From Campylobacteraceae bacterium (lineage in GTDB: Bacteria > Campylobacterota > Campylobacteria > Campylobacterales > Sulfurovaceae): a DNA stretch of 9,312 nt. The notes below the pieces were generated by a model. That model worked only from the letters and a program-made list of their open reading frames with translations. It was not told where the DNA came from and did no database searches. The stretch lies in NCBI GenBank assembly GCA_027031505.1, contig JALVQH010000316.1, forward strand, positions 1 through 9,312, given 5' to 3'. Of this stretch, positions 1 through 6,621 are shown one piece after another. Each line of letters begins with the position of its first letter. Position 1 is the first letter of the stretch. Both the position numbers and the translations under genes were made by a program.

Positions 1-1881
1 TTTGTCGGCTGGGACGGAATCGCAATCTTTGACGAGGCGATCGATGCCGTGCGCCTCGCGACCGAATACGCTGCCCAGTATCAGAAGTATTCTGAAGCGT
101 GTGGACGGTGTGCTCCGGGGCGCTGGGGCGGGCGGATTCTGTACGACTTGCTGGACAAGATTGCCCGGGGCGAAGGGGAATTTGCTGATATTGAGCATCT
201 TCGGGAGGTTGCACGCACCATGATGCTCACCTCCAAATGCGAGATCGGACGCACCGTTCCCAAACCGATCCTTGATCTCATGGAGCACTACAAAGAGCAA
301 TTTGATACCTGCATCGTCGAGCAGAAACCTTCGCACCACTACCATGAGGAGAAAACCTATATCGCCAAAGTGACCGCTCCGTGCAGTGACGCATGCCCCT
401 CACACGTCGATATCCCGGGATACATAGAAGGGGTACGGGATATGCAGTTTGCCGATTCGCTCAAAGCGACCCGCCAGACCATGCCGCTGGCGCACACCTG
501 CGGCCGGGTATGCCCTCATCCGTGTGAAGACGCATGCCGTCGCGCCAATCTTGATGAACCCGTCTCCATCATGGAGCTTAAACGTCTCGGAGCCGATTAT
601 GAGACCGATCACGGGATGGGGTATCTCCACCCGCAGGAGCCCAAACCGCTCCGCAACGATGGCAAAAAAGTGGCCATCATCGGTGCGGGTCCTGCCGGAC
701 TGACTGCCGCGTATTATCTGGCACTTGAGGGGATCAAAGTCGATATTTTTGAAGAACTTCCTGTTCTCGGAGGTGAAGTTGCCGTCGGAGTTCCTGAATA
801 CCGGATGCCGGTTGACAAATACAACAAGGATATCGAGCTGGTCACCTCGATGGAGGCGGTCACCGTCCATACCGGCCATCGGGTCGACGCCGAGCGCCTC
901 AAGGAGATCGATGCCGAGTACGACGCCACACTGCTGGCTTTCGGTACCCGCCTCTCCAAAAAAGTCCGTGCCGATAACGAGCGTGCCGAAATCAAAGGGT
1001 ACTGGGGTGCGATCGATATGCTCGACCGCGTCAACCTCTGGACCAAATACGGTATCGGCTCTCCCGCTTCCGAAGAGCTCAAAGACAAAACCGTCGTCTG
1101 CGTCGGAGGTGGATTTACCTCCATGGACGTTGTTCGATGTGCGGTGCGTGAAGGGGCCAAGAAAGTGATTATGCTCTATCGTCGGGATGAGAAAACGATC
1201 ATTCGAAATACCACCTACGAAGAGTATCACGAAGCGGTAGAAGAGGGTGTGGAGTTTATTTTTCATTCGGCGGTTGAAGAGATTGTCGATGAAAACGATG
1301 TGCTCAAAAAGCTCAAGGTGAACAAGTTTGAACTCGTTCCCGACCCCGACGGCGGCCGTCCTCAACTGGTCAAGATCGAAGATGGGGATTTTGAAATCGA
1401 GACCGACTTCCTGATCCCGGCAGTTTCGCAGGCAGCCGATTTGCAAATCCTGCCCAAAGAGTGGGATGTCAAGCTCACCAGCTGGAATACGCTGCTGACC
1501 AACGGCAAAGACTACATGACCTCCCGCCCCGGACTCTTTGCAGCCGGCGACTGTGAGTACGGTCCGATGACCATCGTCAATGCCGTCGGACAGGCCAGGC
1601 GTGCCGCTTCGGTCATCAGCCGGTATATCTATGACGGTACAGTCTCTTTGACCGATGAAGAGATCATGGAAGATCACCTCAACAAACTCAAAGTGTACGA
1701 CAAAAACGAAACCGTAACCGGGTGGATGCCCGGCCTCCCGCGTCAGCAGAGCGAGAAGCTTGGCGTGGATGAGCGCAAAACCAACAACAAAGAGGTCAAC
1801 CTCGGGTTTACCGGCGGGGAAGCGATTGCCGAAGCAGAGCGCTGCATGCGGTGTTATTATATCTCAATGGTGGCGGTGTAA
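1..1881 (+). CDS. NuoF-like / GltD-like fusion flavoprotein, 3' part (N-terminus outside window)
   Basis: Partial: the frame is open from base 1 to the TAA at 1879-1881, giving 626 visible residues; the ATG at 49 is internal because in-frame NuoF-like sequence precedes it. Residues 1-95 resemble the C-terminal Fe-S end of NuoF (the NADH/FMN subunit of complex I), with C34, C37 and C80 as N3 ligands, but the third expected Cys is Gly40. Residues about 125-620 form a GltD/NfnB-like oxidoreductase: C128 and C132, then C167-x3-C171-x3-C175-x3-C179 (Fe-S ligands); an FAD Rossmann motif GxGxxG at 228-233; an NAD(P)H Rossmann motif GGGFTSMD at 369-376; a C-terminal FAD-binding AAGD ending at D517; and a last CMRC at 615-618. 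It probably oxidises NAD(P)H or an equivalent donor and passes electrons to NuoG at the cytoplasmic face. nuoG copy 1 starts one base after the stop. Whether an FMN domain survives upstream cannot be seen. Fusion architecture is clear; donor is inferred. Confidence 0.85.
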   Translation, partial: FVGWDGIAIFDEAIDAVRLATEYAAQYQKYSEACGRCAPGRWGGRILYDLLDKIARGEGEFADIEHLREVARTMMLTSKCEIGRTVPKPILDLMEHYKEQFDTCIVEQKPSHHYHEEKTYIAKVTAPCSDACPSHVDIPGYIEGVRDMQFADSLKATRQTMPLAHTCGRVCPHPCEDACRRANLDEPVSIMELKRLGADYETDHGMGYLHPQEPKPLRNDGKKVAIIGAGPAGLTAAYYLALEGIKVDIFEELPVLGGEVAVGVPEYRMPVDKYNKDIELVTSMEAVTVHTGHRVDAERLKEIDAEYDATLLAFGTRLSKKVRADNERAEIKGYWGAIDMLDRVNLWTKYGIGSPASEELKDKTVVCVGGGFTSMDVVRCAVREGAKKVIMLYRRDEKTIIRNTTYEEYHEAVEEGVEFIFHSAVEEIVDENDVLKKLKVNKFELVPDPDGGRPQLVKIEDGDFEIETDFLIPAVSQAADLQILPKEWDVKLTSWNTLLTNGKDYMTSRPGLFAAGDCEYGPMTIVNAVGQARRAASVISRYIYDGTVSLTDEEIMEDHLNKLKVYDKNETVTGWMPGLPRQQSEKLGVDERKTNNKEVNLGFTGGEAIAEAERCMRCYYISMVAV

Positions 1882-1882
1882 T

Positions 1883-4156
1883 ATGAGTATCCGTGAACCC
1901 AACAAAACCATAACCGTGACGATCGACGGACAGGAATGCCGGGGTGAATGGGGGCAGACAATCCTTCAAGTAGCGCGGGCCAATGACATCTACATCCCCA
2001 CCATGTGCTATCTCTCCAAAGTCGAGCCCATCGCCTCATGCCGTATGTGTGTGGTTGAGGTCGAGGGGGTTGAGGGGATGATCCTCTCCTGTCAGGAGAA
2101 AGCGGTTGACGGTGCCGTGATCACGACCAATTCAGATGACCTCTACCGTGAACGGCAGAATATCACCCGTCTTTACGATGTCAATCACCCTCTTGAGTGC
2201 GGTGTCTGTGACAAAAGTGGCGAATGTGACTTGCAGAGCAAGACGGTGGAATTCGGGGTTGATCAGCAGACCTTTGCGGCTCGTGATCAGCACCGACCGG
2301 TGCAGGATTGGGGATTTATCTCCTACGATCCGTCTCTGTGCATTCTGTGTGAAAAATGTGTACGCGTCTGCAACGAAGTCGTCGGCGATGAAGCGCTTCA
2401 GATCAGTGTGGGCGGCTACAAATCTACCATCATCAACACCAAACTTGACCAGCAATGTGCCGAATGCGGCGAGTGTATGGCCGTGTGTCCGGTGGGTGCG
2501 CTGGTGAGTACCGACTTTAAATACACGGCCAACGCCTGGGAGATGGAGAAGATCCCGGCCAGCTGTGCCCACTGCTCAAGCGGATGCCAGCTCTATTATG
2601 AGGTCAAACACACCTCGATCGATAATCCCGACCCCCGCATCTACCGTGTGACCAACGAGCATGAATTCAGCTCACTGTGCGGGGCGGGGCGATTTGCCTT
2701 TGATTACGCCAACGAAGGGGTGCAGCAGGATGCCAGGGCGTTTGACCAGGCTGTGACTGCATTGCGTCAGGCCGATACGATTCGGTTTTCGGGTGTGATC
2801 ACCAACGAAGAGGCGCTTCTTCTTGAACGGCTGCGTGAAGCGCTCGCTGTCAGACTGGTCTGCGACGATGCGTATGGATACCAGCGTTTCCTTGCCGCCT
2901 ATCGCAGTATCAGCGGTTCGACGCTCTATGAAGCTTCTCTCAAAACCGTTGCCGATTCACAGGCTGTTGTGGTTTTTGGAACCCGTATTTATGACGACAA
3001 TCCGATGGTCAAGTATCATATGGCGATGGCAAGCAAACACCACAAGGCTCGCATCGTCTACCTCCATCCGATGGAGGATGCCCGCATTCAAAATCTCGTT
3101 ACCCAGTATATCAAGTACGAAGCGGGGAGCGAAGAAGGTGTTGCGGCCTTGCTTGCGGCGACGCTGCTCGCCGGAAAAACGGTATCCGATCCACTGGCAG
3201 GGGTATTGGACAATCTGGATATCGGCAATCTGAGTGCCGAGAGCAATGTCGGGGAAGAAGAACTCGATACTCTGAAGCGGTCGCTCTGGAAAAAAGAGGG
3301 CTTTACCCTCATCGTCGGTGCCGATCTTTACAACCATCCCGAGGCCGAAAACATTGCCCGCTTTATTGCGGCGATTGAACGGTATAGTGATTTCAAAGTG
3401 CTCATCGTTCCGCCGGCGACCAATGCCCGCGGTGTCGCAGAGATTTGTACCCTCAGCGAAGCCGTCGAAGGGTATACGGTCGGATACAATGCACCGGGTG
3501 ATTTTGTTCTCTCGGCTCTGGGAGATGGTGACCTCGATATGCCGGCACTCAATCAGCAGGAGGGAACCTTGACTACCGTGGATCAGCGGGTAGTACCGAC
3601 CCATCCGGCACTCCCCTATGAAGGGTATACGCTCAATCAGCTTGCCAATGCTCTGGGTGTCGGGAGCCGCTATACCATCGACCAGACGCCACACCTGCCC
3701 CGGGACAAAGGGTACAAGGCGATCGCCTTTGACGATCTTCCGGACTATTTTGATGCACTGGGAGGGGAGCATCGCGGGTATCTCCTTTCACCCGGAGAGG
3801 TTGAGACCCGTGATGTTTTTAGTGAGATTGAAGAACTTCCCGCCTATGACGGCCTCGTGGTGTACCGGTGCAACGAAGGCAGCGCCTTTGGTCCGTTTGA
3901 TGCCCGTTCGGTTCACAGGAAACACGAAGCGGTGCTTAAAGGTTCCGAACAGTTTGCTGTTGCGGCCAGACTGAAGGGGGGGGAGCGGATCCGCTTTGAG
4001 CTGGATGGTGAGAGCTATGAGCGAGTGTTTCGTATTGATACGACGCTCAAAGGAACCGTAGCGATCCATCCCGTCTGGGACAGGGGATTAAGTGCTTTTG
4101 CGCTATCCTCTTATCGGTTTTCCCAGCTGAAATTTGAAACGACAGGGAACGAATGA
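1883..4156 (+). CDS. nuoG: NADH-quinone oxidoreductase subunit G, copy 1
   Basis: 757 residues. NuoG is the largest peripheral-arm subunit of complex I and carries electrons through Fe-S clusters toward NuoI and quinone. Visible ligands: [2Fe-2S] site C42, C53, C56, C70; His/Cys site H102, C106, C109, C115 (N5); CxxCxxCxxxC at 153-163 and again at 192-202; N7-type site C228, C231, C235, C266. The rest is a degenerate molybdopterin-oxidoreductase-like domain ending in the NuoG signature QQEGT followed by RVVP near residues 555-575. It is shorter than E. coli NuoG (about 900 residues) and close to Thermus Nqo3 (783). The ATG at 1883 is chosen because homology to the ferredoxin domain begins directly after it; the frame remains open upstream to 1760, but that stretch lies inside the preceding gene. 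The Shine-Dalgarno is weak (GGTGGCGG, 1869-1876), so translation is probably coupled to the upstream stop. An 8-G run lies near the 3' end. Confidence 0.95.
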   Translation: MSIREPNKTITVTIDGQECRGEWGQTILQVARANDIYIPTMCYLSKVEPIASCRMCVVEVEGVEGMILSCQEKAVDGAVITTNSDDLYRERQNITRLYDVNHPLECGVCDKSGECDLQSKTVEFGVDQQTFAARDQHRPVQDWGFISYDPSLCILCEKCVRVCNEVVGDEALQISVGGYKSTIINTKLDQQCAECGECMAVCPVGALVSTDFKYTANAWEMEKIPASCAHCSSGCQLYYEVKHTSIDNPDPRIYRVTNEHEFSSLCGAGRFAFDYANEGVQQDARAFDQAVTALRQADTIRFSGVITNEEALLLERLREALAVRLVCDDAYGYQRFLAAYRSISGSTLYEASLKTVADSQAVVVFGTRIYDDNPMVKYHMAMASKHHKARIVYLHPMEDARIQNLVTQYIKYEAGSEEGVAALLAATLLAGKTVSDPLAGVLDNLDIGNLSAESNVGEEELDTLKRSLWKKEGFTLIVGADLYNHPEAENIARFIAAIERYSDFKVLIVPPATNARGVAEICTLSEAVEGYTVGYNAPGDFVLSALGDGDLDMPALNQQEGTLTTVDQRVVPTHPALPYEGYTLNQLANALGVGSRYTIDQTPHLPRDKGYKAIAFDDLPDYFDALGGEHRGYLLSPGEVETRDVFSEIEELPAYDGLVVYRCNEGSAFGPFDARSVHRKHEAVLKGSEQFAVAARLKGGERIRFELDGESYERVFRIDTTLKGTVAIHPVWDRGLSAFALSSYRFSQLKFETTGNE
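3976..3983 (+). repeat. Run of eight G within nuoG copy 1
   Basis: Eight consecutive G residues cover the third base of codon 698 (AAG), two Gly codons and the first base of GAG (701). No other G or C run of this length was noticed in the window. In Campylobacter and Helicobacter, G runs of this size can slip during replication and switch genes on or off. Here a slip would alter or remove roughly the last 57 residues of NuoG copy 1 and could disturb coupling to copy 2. Slippage is inference; the run itself is plain. Confidence 0.7.
4144..4148 (+). promoter_or_regulatory. Ribosome binding site of nuoG copy 2
   Basis: AGGGA near the end of nuoG copy 1. Spacing is 4 bases to the ATG at 4153 and 7 to the ATG at 4156, so the second ATG may be the one used. 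Confidence 0.55.
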
Positions 4157-6621
4157 TGAGCAATAATATCACGATCACGATCGATGGCATCGCGTGTGAA
4201 GCACAGGAAGGAGAATACATCCTCAACGTGGCACGCGCCAACGGTATCTACATCCCCGCGATCTGCTACCTGACCCGCTGTTCGCCCACTCTGGCGTGCC
4301 GCATCTGTCTCGTTGAAGCTGACGGCAGGCGGGTCTATTCATGCAATGCCAGGGTCAAAGACGGCATGAACATCGTCACACAGAATGAAGCGATCCTTGA
4401 GGAGCGTCGTGCCATCATGGAAGTGTACGATGTCAACCACCCGCTTCAGTGCGGTGTCTGCGATCAAAGCGGAGAGTGTGAACTGCAGAATTATACTCTC
4501 GAACTCGGTATCGATTCTCAGCACTATGCGATCCCCGATACCAAACGCGGTACGGCCGACTGGAGCAGTGTTCTCCACTATGATGCTGGACTCTGCATCG
4601 TGTGTGAACGGTGCGTTACGGTCTGCAAAGATATGATCGGAGATGCCGCGCTCAAGACCGGCCCCCGCGGCGGCGACCCCCTCGACAAATCATACAAAGC
4701 CACGATGCCCAAAGATGCCTACAGTATGTGGAACAAACTCCAGAAGTCGGTCATCGTTCCCAGCAACGGAACAGAATATACCAACTGTTCCGACTGCGGA
4801 GAGTGCACGGCAGTGTGCCCGGTCGGTGCCTTGACTGAACGGGATTTTGTCTACCAGTCCAACGCCTGGGAACTCAGGCAGATTCCGGCCACCTGTGCCC
4901 ACTGCTCGAGCGGATGCCATATCTACTACGAGACCAAACACACTGCCATCGGCAATTCCAAAGAGAAGATCTATCGGGTCAAAAATGAATGGAACTACCA
5001 GTCCCTCTGTGGTGCCGGACGTTTCGGATACGATTACGAGAACAGCAGCGCCGTGAAAGACAAAACAGCATTTGACCGTGCCGTGGCGGCATTGCAAAAA
5101 GCCGATACGATCCGCTTCAGCTCCATGATCACCAACGAAGAGGCACTAATGCTTCAGACCCTCAAAGAGACGCAGGGGGTTCGTCTGGTCAATCCCGATG
5201 CACGGGCGTTTCAGTCGTTCCTGCGCGCATATGCAGAGGCATCGGGGCAGGGGATCTATCCGGACGATTTCAAGTCGATCATGAGAGAGAGCGACTTTGT
5301 CGTCACCGTCGGCACCAAACTCCGCAACGACAACCCCAACGTCCGCTATGTTTTTAACAACATCCAGAAGATGAACAAAGGTGCGGGTATCTATTTCCAT
5401 CCGGTGGGGGATGCGCTGGTTCCGACGTTTGGAAAAAATGTCGAGACATTTGAGCACAAACCCGGGGAAGAGGAGCTGGCGATGCATCTTGTTCTCGATC
5501 TTTTTGCCGATCGGGAGGCGCTACCCGATTCGGTACGGAAGACGATCGAAGCGTATCATGAGCCCCGCACGAGAACTGTCACCGAGAAGGTGATGGAGGA
5601 GGTGACCGTCACCGAAACGGATCCGGAAACTGCTGAAGAGAAAACCGTCACGAAAAAGGTGCCAAAAACCGTTGAAAAAGAGGTCGAATATGATCACAAC
5701 GGTCTGGTAGAAGCACTTGGAGGCGATGCGGAGCATTTTGACGAGATCTTCGGGAAAATGATGAATAAGAAAGAATCCTTTGCCCTGATTCTTGGCGAAG
5801 ATCTCTATTTTCATCCCCGGGCTGACAATCTGGCACGATTAGCAGCACTGATTGAGGATGTGTGTGCAATGAAGCTGGCGATGGTGCCTCCGAGGAGCAA
5901 TGCTCTCGGGGTTGCGCTCATTTGTGATCTTGATGCCGAAGCGACGGGATACGTCGTCGGATATAATGCACCCGGCGACTTTATCCTCTCGGCGCTTGGA
6001 ACGGGAGATCTCGATATGCCTGCTCTCAACCAGCAGGAAGGAACCCTGACAAACATGAACAAGCGGGTCGTCCCGACCAATGCCGCACTGCCATACGGGG
6101 GGTATGAACTCAACGATCTGATGAACAGTCTGGGGCTGGGCAAAACGCTTACGGTCGACTGGACGACGAGTCTGCCGGAAGACCGGGGCTTTGTCGCGAT
6201 CGATTTTGATGCGCTCCCCAACGGGTATGCCAACGACGGACAGGAACACCGGGGATATCTTCTTGATGTGCCGCCCGCTGAAAAAACAGCGACTGAGATT
6301 GCTCCCTTTGATGGTGATGGTGTCCTGGAGGGACAGATTGCCTACCGTTGCAATCCCCAGCGACAGTTCAGTGACTTTACCGACAAAGCTCATCAGATCT
6401 TTGAACCGTTTGCCCTCTACGCTTCCCCGGAAAAAGCCGAAGAACTTGGCAAGCGTGTCACGGTCGTCTTCGACAGAGGATCGCTGGAGCTCGATGTGAT
6501 CGTCGATGAGCGCATCCGTGGTGACATCGTTGAGATCCCTGATTTTCAGAGTAACAAAAATATCTACGCGTTGTTTGGTGACAACCGATATGCAACAGTA
6601 ACATTACGAAAGGGTTCATGA
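4153..6621 (+). CDS. nuoG: NADH-quinone oxidoreductase subunit G, copy 2
   Basis: 822 residues, a tandem paralogue of the preceding gene with the same domain order. Ligands: [2Fe-2S] C38, C49, C52, C64; N5-type H96, C100, C103, C109; CxxCxxCxxxC at 148-158 and at 212-222; N7-type C248, C251, C255, C286. It differs from copy 1 in an enlarged loop of about 20 extra residues between the two cysteine groups (about 170-205) and a highly charged Thr/Val/Glu/Lys insertion (about 466-513). The C-terminal segment around GDLDMPALNQQEGT is nearly identical in both copies. It overlaps copy 1 by ATGA. A second ATG at 4156 is equally plausible: AGGGA (4144-4148) lies 4 bases before the first ATG and 7 before the second, the latter being the better spacing. 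All ligands are intact, so there is no sign of decay. Whether it shares a complex with copy 1 or replaces it is not decided by sequence. Confidence 0.95.
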   Translation: MMSNNITITIDGIACEAQEGEYILNVARANGIYIPAICYLTRCSPTLACRICLVEADGRRVYSCNARVKDGMNIVTQNEAILEERRAIMEVYDVNHPLQCGVCDQSGECELQNYTLELGIDSQHYAIPDTKRGTADWSSVLHYDAGLCIVCERCVTVCKDMIGDAALKTGPRGGDPLDKSYKATMPKDAYSMWNKLQKSVIVPSNGTEYTNCSDCGECTAVCPVGALTERDFVYQSNAWELRQIPATCAHCSSGCHIYYETKHTAIGNSKEKIYRVKNEWNYQSLCGAGRFGYDYENSSAVKDKTAFDRAVAALQKADTIRFSSMITNEEALMLQTLKETQGVRLVNPDARAFQSFLRAYAEASGQGIYPDDFKSIMRESDFVVTVGTKLRNDNPNVRYVFNNIQKMNKGAGIYFHPVGDALVPTFGKNVETFEHKPGEEELAMHLVLDLFADREALPDSVRKTIEAYHEPRTRTVTEKVMEEVTVTETDPETAEEKTVTKKVPKTVEKEVEYDHNGLVEALGGDAEHFDEIFGKMMNKKESFALILGEDLYFHPRADNLARLAALIEDVCAMKLAMVPPRSNALGVALICDLDAEATGYVVGYNAPGDFILSALGTGDLDMPALNQQEGTLTNMNKRVVPTNAALPYGGYELNDLMNSLGLGKTLTVDWTTSLPEDRGFVAIDFDALPNGYANDGQEHRGYLLDVPPAEKTATEIAPFDGDGVLEGQIAYRCNPQRQFSDFTDKAHQIFEPFALYASPEKAEELGKRVTVVFDRGSLELDVIVDERIRGDIVEIPDFQSNKNIYALFGDNRYATVTLRKGS
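5548..5691 (+). other. Charged repetitive insertion in NuoG copy 2
   Basis: Residues 466-513 of NuoG copy 2 contain an imperfectly repeated Thr/Val/Glu/Lys pattern (TVTEKV, EVTVTE, EKTVTKKV, KTVEKEV) that has no counterpart at the matching place in copy 1, where the sequence runs directly from the Gly-Glu-Glu stretch into a short linker before the FALILGEDLY/FTLIVGADLY segment. The high charge and lack of hydrophobic core residues suggest an exposed, flexible or extended beta-like loop. Function is unknown. Confidence 0.75.
6609..6614 (+). promoter_or_regulatory. Ribosome binding site of nuoH
   Basis: AAAGGG near the end of nuoG copy 2. Spacing is 3 bases to the ATG at 6618 and 6 to the ATG at 6621, favouring the second ATG. 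Confidence 0.55.

Noticed and set aside
400..1677. Long open frame of 425 codons on the minus strand
   Set aside because: It lies entirely opposite the flavoprotein gene whose motifs are unmistakable. The translated product shows no recognisable domain, and a codon bias against stops in that antisense frame explains its length.
1760..1882. Upstream extension of nuoG copy 1 to an ATG at 1760
   Set aside because: The extension overlaps the conserved CMRC end of the preceding protein and has no homology to NuoG; the ferredoxin domain starts just after the ATG at 1883.
2957..3772. Minus-strand open frame of 271 codons
   Set aside because: Antisense shadow of nuoG copy 1, with no recognisable motif.
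1883..6621. The two NuoG-like proteins as catalytic formate dehydrogenase alpha subunits or [FeFe] hydrogenases
   Set aside because: The Fe-S layout resembles both families, but the C-terminal domains lack a visible Cys/Sec metal-ligand motif or H-cluster cysteine motifs, end in the NuoG QQEGT signature, and sit in a nuo operon.
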